Counted from the stretch's first letter, positions 35,086-47,283 are shown. The stretch: 64,000 nucleotides of DNA from Cristatella mucedo (GCA_009760855.2 WPIO01000022.1:5127501-5191500); one strand, 5' to 3'. Numbers and translations: made by a program. The notes: generated by a model not told the origin, from the sequence alone.

Positions 35086-35910
35086 GATTATTATTATTGG
35101 TCACCTGTATAGCGACCTGAGACTTAATTTGTATCCACATGCTCTACAAATCGCTGCGAGAATATCAATGCCCATGCTGTTGGTGTCATGCCCTGTATCG
35201 GGTGGGCTAAAGGTAACAAGCAGCATGCTCATGGTCAGCATGCTAAAGCAAACATACAAATACTCGTGATCACAGTTTCGCGAGACCTATGGATAGTAAC
35301 AGGAACTGAATCTTGCACAGTTATGCATCTAAAGTACGCCAGAAAAACGATGCATTCTCTGGGATGAGGAGAAAGCTAATCGGAACTGATGCCGGGACCT
35401 TGAGCCGAGTCCTGAAAGAGGTGAACATCGCACGTAGCGACCGTAGCCGGTAGCGAGTTCGAGACGTTTGGTGCATACGAGCTAAAGGCTCGATCCCCAA
35501 TAGATTGGTAGCTAGTTCGAGGGACGGCGAGATGATTAAATGCCAAAAAGTGGGCGGAGCATGATTACACTGGAGGAGCATGATGGGATAGGTCAAGACT
35601 GGAGCGAAGTTACCTGTAAGCCAAATTGAGGATCTTGAAATCGATTCATCGATGCTTGACAGGGAGTGAGTGAAGAGAAGACTTACTCGGAGTACTGTGG
35701 CAGCTTCGCCGTTGATGACAAACACGACGAGCCACTGAGTTTTGCCTCAGTTGCAGACGATTACGAACACAGGCCGAAGTCATGCATAGTCATAGTCTTG
35801 ACACGATGTCACAAATGCCTGAACTAGTTTGGCTGTCGTACTCTGATCTAGGCAGGTCCTGAATTTGAACATATTCCCTTGCGGTTGCTCATACAGAGTG
35901 GAATGTAGAC
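35086..35910 (-). mobile_element. LINE-D, antisense, divergent LINE
   Basis: Left end has a TTA-type tail and a hairpin-like GTATAGCGACCTGAGACTTA. The minus-strand frame at 35321-35725 (134 codons) contains NLLGIEPLARMHQTSRTRY and LRAMFTSFRTRLK, matching in position the LINE-A block LKSFGDRAFSSYAPKAWNSL and TTFKRNLK. An upstream piece reads MFKFRTCLDQS and AFVTSC, matching KYRACLDRDT and AFVTSR. The protein differs greatly from LINE-A but the order is the same. The 3' UTR block (CCTATGGATAGTAACAGGAA) is shared with 51250-51790, so these two form a family. Confidence 0.75.
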
Positions 35911-37133
<1,223 letters not shown>

Positions 37134-37436
37134 ATGTATGCGTATCTTTTTTCATTCATCTCTCTCTGATTATATCCCCTTCTAACTTAAAACTTTGCTA
37201 GCAGCAACGAATACTAGAAGACGAGAAAATGCGCATCGGAATTTCAACTCGGTAACTGAATGCTAATGCTGTTTTTGCTTCTTTTCTTTCAGGATCTTGA
37301 TTGCTGTTCGTTGACGAGGTGTTCTGACTGCGAATGTAAAGTCTACCATTAATTCGCAGCCATTTAACGAGTCTAGTAAACATAAAGTAGAGCAGCACAA
37401 ATGTAAAGCTCACTAAGCACAAATACGGCAGCTTCC

Positions 37437-37601
37437 CAATGCACCAACTCAGCTGGTCCAAGCGGAAGCGCCGGAAGCACCGGAAGCACCGGAAGTGCTC
37501 GGGCGAAAGCAAACGGGTCGTAGTGCTGAGTGTGAGCTGTTGGAATGACACGACCGCTCTGTGAGAAATCCGTAAGGTTTGTATTCCTGTGTAGTTCTAG
37601 C
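37437..37601 (+). repeat. Unclassified repeat R3, copy 2
   Basis: GCACCAACTCAGCTGGTCC, followed by CGGAAGCRCC units (three to four tandem 9-bp GGAAGCACC units), GGTCGTAG and an end TATTCCTGTGTAGTTCTAGC. The unit array ends in an ACCGGAAGTG motif. Confidence 0.5.
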
Positions 37602-37714
37602 ATTCCAATTCCCAACACATCAGTCATGACTTCATATGAAAATTAGAAACTTGTTTCTCCTTTCCTCCCCCTTGTTTACATTCATCATTGCTGTATCGTT
37701 GCTTGTGAAGCTAT

Positions 37715-38100
37715 ACCTCGTACGAGCCTCAAACCCTTAGGAGACCGTGCCTTTAGTTTGGCATGCTCCCACACCCCGGAGCTCACTCCCGACTGACGTC
37801 ACCACATCGCCTGACTTGAGATTTAAAAGAAGCTAAAGACACGCCTGCTTCTCACAGGATTTAGCGGTTCCTTGCGATTCGTTCTTTGCGCTCTTATTCC
37901 TGTTCACACTGTGCATGCTGCCACTAACCGCATTTACATCTTGACACTCTGCATGCCACCTCTAACCGTGTCATGCTTGTTGACATTGTGCATGTTACCC
38001 GTGTGAGCATTTGATCATGCTTCCTTTACGGCAAATTGTAAAGTGCCTAGGAAGAGATCAATCTCTCTGATGGCTCTATACAAATATAGTAGTATTATGA
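37715..38100 (+). mobile_element. LINE-A 3' fragment
   Basis: C-terminal block (TSLKPLGDRAFSL-like), 3' UTR with CATGCTGCCACTAACCGCAT, a duplicated CATGCTTGTTGACATTGTGC element not in other copies, hairpin remnant (GTAAAGTGCCTAGGAAGAGA) and a short TATTATG end. Confidence 0.88.
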
Positions 38101-40112
38101 TTGCTATTATCATTTGAAAACCGGCTATTTTTAAACTCGTAGAACTCGAGCATTCGACGAATCGACTCCGCTAGACCGCCTCTCGCTCCTGCAATCGTCA
38201 AGCAGAGTAGCAGTCGGGGTCGCCGAGGTCGGCGGCTTTCGAGCTCCCCCTTCCGCACGTAAGCGACGGACGGACTTCCGGCTGAGTGTCACAACAATTC
38301 GGCACCCAGACTTTCTATGCTATTCTCATTTGCATACGCTAGAGCCACTCTTCAACGACCATGACGCGCCGAGCCGATTCCCTTTGTACGCGGTGCATTT
38401 TGGTGGCTGCTTCGCGTGAGCTCCTTTGCATAAGCGCCCCTCTTCGAGTTCTATTTGTCGGATCGATGTGCTCCAGTGCACTGGCAGCTCAGCGGATTAT
38501 TCGTCATCTCAATTTGGCGAGGAGTCTGCGAAGGAGGTGGGACTCTTCGTTTGGCTGACAATTTTAAGGCTAGTCAAGACTTGCTTGCCCCGCTGACTCC
38601 TGTCGGGTTAGGGGGCGGGGCGGGGTCACTTCGTTGCACGATGGTTCGTATCGTGCGACAATTCGCATGCGAACGTTACGCTATGACTCGAACCTAAGTA
38701 GGCGGCAGAATGGCTGCTATTTCTACTTCCGAGTAGCTAGCCCCAACGCCTACACAACACTGCATTAGCTGCAACACCGCCACGTGCTGCTCTGTTGAGC
38801 TGGGAAGGTGGGCTTAGCCGAACTCTTGAAAGAGCAGAGAGAGATCCTACTTCGATAAGTAATCGTGATCTGACGACAATTTCACTCTCATTTCCTTAAG
38901 CCTGGTTTAGATTATGAGCCCTGCTTCCTACAAGCTTCCTACCCACACGAGTCTTCGGTGCATACGTCACCAATACGGCGGGGGTGGTCCAAGACTTTGT
39001 AGGGAAGACTTGACGAAGACTCAGCAGCCAAAGCCGCCTCTATTTCTTCGGGCCACCAAGATTCAGGCAAGAGTTAGCGAGCGATCAATCGCAGGCGCCG
39101 TTCAGGCCACGCCTACTGCACTGCTTCGAACGGGGCAGAGAACGACCTGACCGGTGAAATCATCGATGCGCTCATCCACGTCAATCCCCGTTTATGAGAT
39201 CCCTGTCAGCTCGGGAGTTCAAAGATCAAATTTTGAGGCGGCGAGCGGTAACGGCTACAGCGGACATGTTTCATTCCGCTGGCAATTGCCTGGGCCAAGC
39301 GCGGCCCGCAGAGACTAGCTGTACCTATCCCCATGAACGCTCAGTGGACGGAGCGACTAAGAAGCAAGACTTGGAGGTAGACTGCCGTCTTCTGTTTCAT
39401 GCTGTGGCAGAATAAATAGTAAATAACGTGACTGTGTGTTATTATCCATCAACGAACACGCACGGAACCAGATCAGACTGTCGTCTAAACCTCCAACAAA
39501 AGGAAGACCAAAGTAAGACTCGAGTTGGTAGGAAGCAGCAGGTAGGATGCCGGACTAGCCGCCTAAACCAGGCTTTAGTGAGTCATAAAAGCCGCGCGGT
39601 GAACTCCCAAGTGTCTAGGCAGTGCCTACATCAATTATGCAGAGCATCGAAATGAAGGGGTAATTCGGCAATGCAAAGAGCACTTGTCAAGGTGCAAGCG
39701 AATTCGAACGCAGTCTGTCATCGTGGATTCAGCCGTGCAGCCAGCCAGCCAGCCAGCCAACCTCACCTAGCGGCCGCTGGCGGTCTTGCCGTTCGAAACC
39801 CAGAACCATCGGAACACAAGTCGCGTCCCGCTTGCTGGTGGGCCAGAATCCGGCGGCTCGGGCTCTACAGTGCAAGACCAAATCTCCAGCCATCGGCGAC
39901 TAGCTATTTTTTTCAAATGTCTTCTGCTGGATGCAAGATGCCAAGGTGTGGGCTGTGGGATGCCAAGAGCAGCATCACTTACCAAGAGATTTGAAGAAGA
40001 ATTGCTTGGGACGATCTTGCATCCAAGCCTGCCGTGGGCATCGGGAGACTCAACCACGGTTTTGCCCTGTAGTAAAGGTGCCAGCACCGATCAAGGTCAA
40101 GGCGAATGTATT
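38101..40112. other. CpG-rich unassigned segment
   Basis: CG-dense to about 39450, with a CCGGAAGT motif at 38274-38281. A CCAG array (CAGCCAGCCAGCCAGCC) lies at 39739-39760. Many short frames on both strands have no domain. Confidence 0.4.
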
Positions 40113-40165
40113 TGGTTACCAAGGTCGTGGGCTCGAGCTCCGTGACGCGTGTGTGTGTTCGTGCT

Positions 40166-40245
<80 letters not shown>

Positions 40246-40320
40246 CCGCCTGAAAAAGATTAAGTTCTCTTAGAGTGCCATACACATGAACTATTATTAT
40301 TATTATCATTATTAATACTA
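40113..40320 (+). mobile_element. SINE-1 interrupted by a (GT)n array
   Basis: Head part CAAGGTCGTGGGCTCGAGC (B box region), then a GT array (mainly 40171-40243), then the SINE-1 tail GAACCGCCTGAAAAAGATTA with AGTTCTCTTAGAGTGCC and ATTATTATT. The array sits where other copies have about ten bases (CATATGTGAAGCGCC), so it grew inside the SINE, perhaps from the native ATGTG. Confidence 0.82.
40171..40243. repeat. (GT)n microsatellite
   Basis: 73 bp of GT inside the SINE-1 copy, preceded by a shorter GT run at 40149-40158. Confidence 0.98.
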
Positions 40321-40427
40321 ACCATGCCTAAAAACTCTAACCCCATTCACCAACACTTTTCTTTCAAAGTAGGTGAGTTGCTAGGATATGAGCTTTCATG
40401 GGCGTGCCCAAGCTGACATCAAAGAGG

Positions 40428-40525
40428 TGTTGTGAGCTATACAAAACTCTCCTGCGTAACACCCACATAGTCTTTATGACTTTGTGGGGTTACAGACGGA
40501 GATACATTACATTACATTTTGACTT
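40428..40525 (+). mobile_element. LINE-B 3' end
   Basis: Final LINE-B bases: GCTATACAAAACTCTCCTGC, the GTAACACCCACA/TGTGGGGTTAC hairpin arms, GACGGAGATACATTACATTACA tail. Very short 5'-truncated insertion of about 100 bp. Confidence 0.9.
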
Positions 40526-42885
40526 TGACTTTGTCTCGAGCCGAAAATTAAACGAGCTGACAGACGTGCCAGCTGCGTATGTTCAACTCACCTCTTTTCT
40601 AGCAATCCGAGGAGGGACTTGATTAGCTACTGCAAATTGGTCACCACATCAATTCATTGACCACTGCAAAACTTATCTAAGATATACTGCGTCTGCATGT
40701 GGCTAGGCTACCACTGGCTTGGATCTGGTGCTTTTTCTGGGTGCTACTGCTGCTTGCGGGCTTGGCATTCGGATTCATGGCATTATATTCGTGTTCAAGA
40801 TCAATAGTGGCATGCCCAGGCACATCAGTAAGTATGTCTGGTAGGGCTGTGACTGTATCCTACAATTGGCATTTTTGGGAAGGTTAAGCACAAGATTTGA
40901 TTATATGGGTATCACTTCTCCCAGCATACATCAACGATGCCATTAGACCTTCGGTTGCACGGAAGTCGCATACCAAGGTTCTGAAGCCGGAAAATTATGT
41001 CAGTTGTTTTGCCGTGAGAGTCTGCTGCTACCATTATGGCAAGGATTTGGCAAAAGCACTCGGGCAGCCAACTTTGCTCTGTGTCATAGGCATATATGTG
41101 AGCAGGCACATTCTTCTTGCGTCGTGCCGCTAAAAAAAAAGTTGGCTGCTACCTTGAACAGTACTTACTCCACTGATACCATGACCTATAGTCTTACAGG
41201 GTTCGGCCACGTGTCCTCTAGAGTGCTGCTGGGAATGTGTAATCAAGGTCGAGGCATCGATAGCAGGCACTGCAGCCAGACATGCCAGACACTAAAGACC
41301 AACACGTTTACTCAGAGGCGGCTGAGAGTGGTGCTTGGAAGGAGCTGACGTCAGCGAAGTTGGATTAGGCCGAGTCCTGCCTACCCTACCGAGTGCCATT
41401 TTCCTAAAAGCCATTTGAAATTAAAAGCTAGCGTGACAAGGCAATCAATCTCCTACAACAGGCTTAAGAGGTGCTGTTTTGGATCAAATGGAAAACAGAA
41501 ATCTTGGAAAAAATGGGTCTCTGTGCGCGACCAGCCGCAAGTGCTGAGTCATCTATTAGAGATTTTTCAACTTGTATTACGTCAGTTACAAATAGCTAAT
41601 CCTAAGTGGGTTCCAAACAAGGATGTTTCACTCACAGAATGCAGGGCCTGCATTATAGACGTTGCAGACCAAGAACGCGTTGTAAGCTTCGGGAATCCTC
41701 GGGCATAAACTCGGACAAGGTCTGTAGGTCAAAAGGACAAGATGCTTCCATAAGCCATGACCCGCCAAAGGATTTACAGCATGGTGAAATCACAATGCTT
41801 ACCAGGGATGGTGGAATTACAAGGACATTGACAACGACCCCGCTCCGACGCCAGACCCCACCTTGAAGAGATAGTCATTCTTAAGTCAGTGTGCCCTAGC
41901 TATGAGCTTAACTGTCGCCGTGCGTGCCAACGCTTGAGTCTAAAGAAGTGAACGAGCGCTCAGAAAGTTCCGACATCATAAAGGAAGCTAGGGTGAAACA
42001 TTGTAGCACTCGATGCGACTCTACGACTGACTGCCTGTGGGCGGCAGAGTATCACGAAGTCACGTTTGAAAATCCAAGCTAAACGAGAAGCATCCGCCTA
42101 AAATGCCTCGCTTCTCGCGAGTTCTCGCGTTCTTCATTCATTCTGCCTCGTGTGCATGCAGGGCGAAACCAGAACGAGCTGTTATATCCTGTTATATCGA
42201 CGCTCGAAAGATGCACTCGCAACGTTCGATTTTCGCAGACACGTCGCTGCAGCCCAAGTTTGAGCGCTATATCACAGACGTTCAGCTAGCCATGCCCGAA
42301 CCGGACGCCACGTGTGTGCGTAAGCCGCTCTTTCGTTATTTTATTGACGCTCCTCGCGAACGGAGCGAAGTAGTCGCCTGTCAATGAGAGGCGCCTTCGG
42401 ATATTGAGCGGCTAAACTTCCGGCTGGTTGTTTTTTTACTGTCAATCGCACTGCCTTGCTGGCCTTACGTCGTTGCTCGAACGCCCGACCCAGGCATATA
42501 CGCCGGCGACTCAAGATCTATCGCCGTAATACCAGACCTCTTAAGCCGCGAGCATTTCGGTAATACCTAGGTACGACCGCAGTGCCGCCGGCTTCACGAG
42601 TAAGTCGATCGTAAATAAGCTTGCGGTTCGGCCACACTCCCTGTTGTGCAGCTTCCGTAATCCGATGTCGACACGCCGCACACACCATAAATCAGAGCAG
42701 CGGTTGCATGGGGCATTCACGGGCGACCACTCCTCGACAGCTTTAAAGCTGTTCTCGAACCGTCTCCTCGCGCGCCGCCCTCGAACCGCAGCGGAAGCAG
42801 CAGCAGCAGCAGAAGGCTGCAACTCCTGGAGGAGGAGGAGGAGGAGGCTCAGGCTGTGGATGTGGAGAGAAGACGCGGGACTTGA
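40526..42885. other. Unassigned sequence, CpG-rich after 42000
   Basis: No gene can be supported. A 97-codon frame at 41415-41708 and a 94-codon frame at 42103-42387 have unbiased-looking composition but no domain; the second starts in CpG-rich DNA and could be a first exon, which is only a guess. A hydrophobic 62-codon frame at 40699-40887 has a leucine-rich segment. A CCGGAAGT motif is at 42416-42423. A GGA repeat is at 42828-42847. Confidence 0.35.
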
Positions 42886-42937
42886 ATATATATATATATA
42901 TATATTGGCATATATATATATATATATATATTATATT

Positions 42938-42984
<47 letters not shown>
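42886..42984. repeat. (AT)n array with two TTGGCA breaks
   Basis: About 99 bp of AT. The interruption ATATTGGCATAT occurs twice, about 35 bp apart, so part of the array was itself duplicated. Confidence 0.95.
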
Positions 42985-42987
<3 letters not shown>

Positions 42988-43011
42988 CACTCCAGGTCTT
43001 GATCTTGCCTT

Positions 43012-43076
43012 CTTATTATGTAAATGGCTAGGGGCGAGAGATTAGTAAGCTCTCTGAAGGCGCTATACGAATGCCT
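43012..43076 (+). mobile_element. SINE-1/LINE-type 3' tail relic
   Basis: TAAATGGCTAGGGGCGAGAG, AGTAAGCTCTCTGAAGGCGC and TATACGAATG keep the shared hairpin order. It follows the AT array by 28 bp. Confidence 0.6.
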
Positions 43077-43513
43077 TGTTATCGGTATAATGATCGCCTC
43101 TTTCTTCTAATTCTCCGGAAAGGGGCTCGCGAATGGCAGGCGCCGTTCTCACAGCTGGACGACGCTAAAGGTCGTCTCACCCGCGAGTCTTTCAACCGGC
43201 GGGAGCAGATGACGAGGAACCGCTGACCTTGGTCTTTGCGGGCAGCTCGTCGCCTCCTGCAGTGCTGCCAGCTCGTCTGCTGGAGGAGACGCGGCGCTGA
43301 ACGCAGGCATCCGGCCCCAGCGCGACTGTGCCGAAGTGTTTCAATGAACCGGATATGGAGGAAAGCCTCGGCGAAGGAGACGGCGTTGGGAGTGGGCTTC
43401 CCTGCTATAATCCGGTCACTTAGCGAGCCGCTGAATCAGTAGCACACCCTAAACAGCCGCCGGATGGCCCGCCGCATAGCTCGTCGCGGAGTCGCTGCAG
43501 CTTCTGTTCCCCA

Positions 43514-43553
43514 GCCACCGCCGCCGCCACCGCCGCCGCCGCCGCCGCCGCCT
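43514..43553. repeat. (CCG)n microsatellite
   Basis: About 40 bp of CCG with one or two CCA units. Confidence 0.95.
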
Positions 43554-44187
43554 GGCAGGGGAAAGGCCCGTTCGGAAGGGGCGCATGTCGATTTCATCTT
43601 CGGAGCCTGCACAGCAGCACTGATATCGAAGCAGCGATTTGTGTGCGAATTGTTTTTCGCATATTGCACCTGCTGCTGTGCGGCTAACCACATTTAGCCC
43701 CTAGAAGAAGCACTCGTTAGCGCTGGCGACCCGAAGTGGTCCGGCCAAGCTGAGGCTGGTTGAACTTGTTGCTGCAGGCGAAAAGTGCGGTTAACGTTTA
43801 AGACCAGGCGAATGTTAAGCAATACTACGCCCGGAAATCGCCGTCTTCATATAGCCGATGCGCCACCGCCAGGCTCAGAAGACGAAAGCGAATAGCTCCC
43901 GGGCGGCGGACGGCGAGGGTATTTCTGCCAGGTGGTTATTTTTTGCATCTCCGCCATGACCTTTCGCCAATTTCCGAAGAGGCTGGTAAAAACTGCTTCC
44001 GGACGGCAGGGCTTCGGCTCGAGCGTCGGTTTTAGAGGAGGCTGCGTTTTCTTTCTTTTAGAGTTATACTTCTTTCATTTAGGGTATCTGCAGACGTCTC
44101 CCGGGCCTGCGTTCGCCTGCGTGGCTCAGGGTCCGCCTCCACAGGCGCTGCCAGTTTTGAGGAGGCGGCCTAATAAGAGGTCCGCGC

Positions 44188-44206
44188 GGGGGGGGGGGGG
44201 GGGGGG
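44188..44206. repeat. G19 homopolymer in a G-rich block
   Basis: Nineteen G bases, then several G4-5 runs to 44226. Could fold as a G-quadruplex; length may be unreliable in an assembly. Confidence 0.93.
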
Positions 44207-44237
44207 AGGGGGCGGGAGGGGGCGGGGCTGCAGCTCC

Positions 44238-44508
44238 TAGCAGGTCGGCTGGAACTCACTACCGACTGGCATACAGCAAGTCATTTCCTGATTTGACAGC
44301 ATGCAAAAGAAGCCATAAATGCGCCTGTTCCTCGAAGCTCTGTGCACGTAAATAGTCCTCTGAGTTCTTGCGAACGTCGAATTTGTGCACGTCATAACAA
44401 ACCAGTTGACATGCTTTCTTGTTCAGCCTATTTCAAGTGCCGTGAATGTGACTTGGTTCTCTTGGAGTGCTATGTAAATATGCATTGTACCATTATTTAT
44501 GTCCGGTA
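44238..44508 (+). mobile_element. LINE 3' relic
   Basis: Starts as GWNSLPTGIQQVIS-like coding (the WNSLPTCVRTS block), followed by a diverged 3' UTR with GTTGACATGCTTTCTTG and a hairpin remnant GTGACTTGGTTCTCTTGGAG. Family is uncertain. Confidence 0.6.
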
Positions 44509-44723
44509 AAAAGGCATGACCTAACGGCGTCTAGTGGCCTACGGACCATTTTTACATTCAGCTGCCGCACTGATTTTCTCTATTGTGGCATGCGGTAAGA
44601 CCAGACGAGCCAGTGGCTGGGCCCAGGGGGGGACAGGGATCAAATGACCCCCGTCATTGGACCAGCAACCTGGGCTGCCCCTTATTCCTACACCCCGACC
44701 GTCACCAACGAAGAAATTATAAA

Positions 44724-44747
44724 TATAAATATAATTCATTTGTATAG
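44724..44747 (-). mobile_element. SINE-1 tail tip (outer SINE, left piece)
   Basis: TATAATTCATTTGTATAGC is the reverse complement of the extreme SINE-1 3' end. Its continuation is found at about 44899 after an inserted sense SINE-1. Confidence 0.65.
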
Positions 44748-44890
44748 CGCCGAGCTGGTTTGGTCTAGCGGTTAAGGTGGTCGCCCCGACCAAGGTCTGA
44801 CTAAGGTCGTGGGCTCGAGCCCCGAGGCATATGTGAAGCGCCTGAATAGAGATTAAGTTCTCTTGGGGCGCTATATAAATGAAATATATA
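44748..44890 (+). mobile_element. SINE-1, complete sense copy
   Basis: The reference copy. tRNA-like head GCCGAGCTGGTTTGG with A box TGGTCTAGCGG; B box GGGCTCGAGCCC; then the LINE-A-type tail. In the tail AGCGCC (44837-44842) pairs with GGCGCT (44867-44872), and AGAGA (44848-44852) pairs with TCTCT (44859-44863). The end is CTATATAAATGAAATATATA. Known SINEs of this build are transcribed by Pol III and moved by a partner LINE that recognises the tail. Confidence 0.92.
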
Positions 44891-45008
44891 ATTATAAAAC
44901 TTAATCTCTATTCAAGTGCTTCACGTATGCCAGGGGGCTTGAGCCCACGACCTCAGTCAGACCTTGGTCGGGGCGAGCACCTTAACCACTGGGCCAAAAC
45001 CAGCTCGG
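44891..45008 (-). mobile_element. SINE-1 (outer SINE, right piece)
   Basis: AACTTAATCTCTATTCAAG, the B-box complement GGGCTTGAGCCC, and the head complement ending CCAAAACCAGCTCGGC. It is inverted relative to the preceding copy, giving two roughly 110-bp complementary arms. Confidence 0.9.
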
Positions 45009-46227
45009 CTATGTATTATTTCCACTCAATGAGCAATGACCAAGTGAGTGTCGAATAAACACTAACGATTTTGCGAAGTCATTTCCCCCAACTGACTGCA
45101 GGTCTAGCCCTGTCTACCTGAAAATTGTGTCGATCTTGCCTTCTAAAAAATATTATATAGCTTTCCTCCCGCTTGAATGATTTCCTAGCTCTGCCACTGA
45201 GACGAGCGCTGCCATTTTTTTCTATTTAAAATGTGGTGCAAAAGTCGAGCGCTCTTTGCGGTGGTGGCCCGAAGGAGGTGCACAGTGTCGGCTGGTCTCG
45301 CTCCACTCCCTATTCCTGCTCGTTCGCCGACTGCCCCAGCGCTTACTCACGCGTCTTCCGGTCTCCTGCCAGCATCTCGAAGCAGGCTCTAGCTTAGGTA
45401 ATTTTAACTAGTGCATCCTGTAGAGCCTCGTTACACGGAGCTTGACGCGTTGCAGACCCTCACGGTGATGTTCGGTCCTTTCAAATTCCGGACTGCATGC
45501 ACCGGCTTGCCAGCCTGCCGCCGCTCAGCAGCAGTCCTTCTTGCATGCCATCTGCCCTTTGCACGTGGCTGCAAACAGAGGGCAGGGCCGTGCAGTGGGC
45601 AGGCAGACTGCAGCTGTCGAAATCCGCCGTGAAGCATATAGGATATACCTTCTGTGCAGCTCCTCGATACTAATCTATATCTTGCCAACGCGGCCGGGCC
45701 TTGGAGCTAGGTGCTGCATGCTGCTTCCTGTCCCAGGCTGCCACCGCTGGAAGCTCCTGACCTGGCTAGCAGGTAATCGAGCCGGAAGGACAGCCAAGGC
45801 TGAGCAGCAGTAATCCCGACCGGATGTTGGCACCCCTCTGTCATCGACAGCTCCGACCGAGTTCCTTGCGAGAAGGCACACGAATGGGATGCTGGCTGAG
45901 TAGCGCTAACCAACATTTTGCGTACCGTTGCCTTGGGGTGGATGGATGACCGCCGGCATCTAGTGGTAGATTCGGCAGCCGCTCAGGCCCACCGCCGCCG
46001 CCACCATACACACATGAGCGAGCCTTCACTGACTTTACCTTCAGGCTGAGGCTGCTGCCTCGAAAGCAAAAGTCCCACTCGGTTCGATGAGAGAGCATGT
46101 TTGGCTGGCGGTTTAATACGGTGATCGTGCGTGCGCAGACGATAGTGTCTGCATCTCGTCTCGTCTCCGAGGACGATACGGTGATCGTCCTCGGAGGGCT
46201 TGGCGTTCAGCGATAGCTTTGTACCTT
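45009..46227. other. Unassigned sequence with hairpin
   Basis: GC-richer than average, no gene recognised. A perfect 13-bp inverted repeat with a 6-nt loop is at 46165-46196, partly repeated from GATACGGTGATCGT upstream at 46117-46130. Confidence 0.4.
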
Positions 46228-46404
46228 CGTCTCTAGCTCCACAGAGCCACAAAGACCATGTGGGTGTTACGCAGGAGAGTTCTGTATAGTGCACTCACAG
46301 CCTAAGCGGCTTTCGGTGTGCATTCGGTAGCCAACAGACTTGGTCTCACGCGCCAAAGAGAAAGTGTGAGATGCATAGCCGAGTCAGGTGAGCAGTTGGG
46401 GAAG
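46228..46404 (-). mobile_element. LINE-B 3' end, antisense
   Basis: TCTCTAGCTCCACAGAGCC start (tail repeats lost), hairpin, GCTTTCGGTGTGCATTCGG, and the early C-terminal block to GAGTCAGGTGAGCAG. Confidence 0.88.
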
Positions 46405-47283
46405 CTTTGGTTGCTTCTGCCTCTGCTGCTGCTGCTGCCCCCTGCCACACACAGCAGTCGATGCAGGCTTCCGGCAGGACTCGAGAGCGACCAGCCAGCT
46501 GCTTGCTATAACCGCTTTTATGGTGGGCAACTGCAGGATGCAAGATTCAAGTCTCCATGGAAGGCACGACTGGTGGCAGTCGACTTGGTAATCAAATATG
46601 CTTCTGACATTATCTATTAAACATCCTCGTGCTCGATTAATTTGTTTGCTGCTATGTTCGGTCAGCCGCTCGAGGGATTTCTTTCTCGAGGAGTTCTCGT
46701 GGCAGCCCTTGACAAGCAGCAGGCGGCCTGCATCTGGACAGGCATTTGCAGCTAGTGCTCGAAGCCACCGTGCGGCGGCAGCATGCCTGTCAATTGATAT
46801 ATCGGGATTGACAGTCAGCGATTAGCACACCGGAGGCCATTGAGGACTCTGGAGGCTAATGGCTAACCATCAGGTGGCTATTCGGTTGGCAGCTAGCAAT
46901 GGACTGGCCATATTCTGCTCTGGCTGACATCCACCGATGGCAGGTAGCAGCGCCAAATTTCCTCCTTCTGAGATGGAAAGGGAATCAGGAAGCCACAGCT
47001 GCTGCAGCTCAGATCCTCAAGCTAAACTGCGTGTACTCCCGTCTGGTCTGCCAGACATCGGTACGGTAGGCTTACAAAGGCTGGGGGCCAGCAATAAGCT
47101 ATGGCACACGCTGGCTTCTAGCGATGCCGGAGGGCAGCAATGTCTGCTGGTCTGCAGTGCAAGATTGGCAGACCGAGTCAACAGCACCGCCGTGGCAGCA
47201 GCAGCAGCAGTATTAAGGTGCTTAAGCTGCATCACTTAGGTTGTGGATACGAGTCAGCAGCAGGCGATCCTGCATTTGGCCAA
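46405..47283. other. Unassigned sequence
   Basis: Short CTG/CAG triplet runs at 46419-46437 and 47198-47212. No gene recognised. Confidence 0.35.

Larger units (their letters stand above)
43077..44234. other. CpG-rich segment with CCG and G runs
   Basis: Very CG-dense. Includes a CCG array (43514-43553), translated as a proline or glycine run in artefactual frames, and a 19-G run (44188-44206) followed by GGGGGCGGGAGGGGGCGGGG. No exon can be defined. Confidence 0.45.

Noticed and set aside
43464-43697. Proline-run open frame
   Set aside because: Produced by the CCG array in CpG-rich DNA, with equally long glycine and arginine frames on the other strand.
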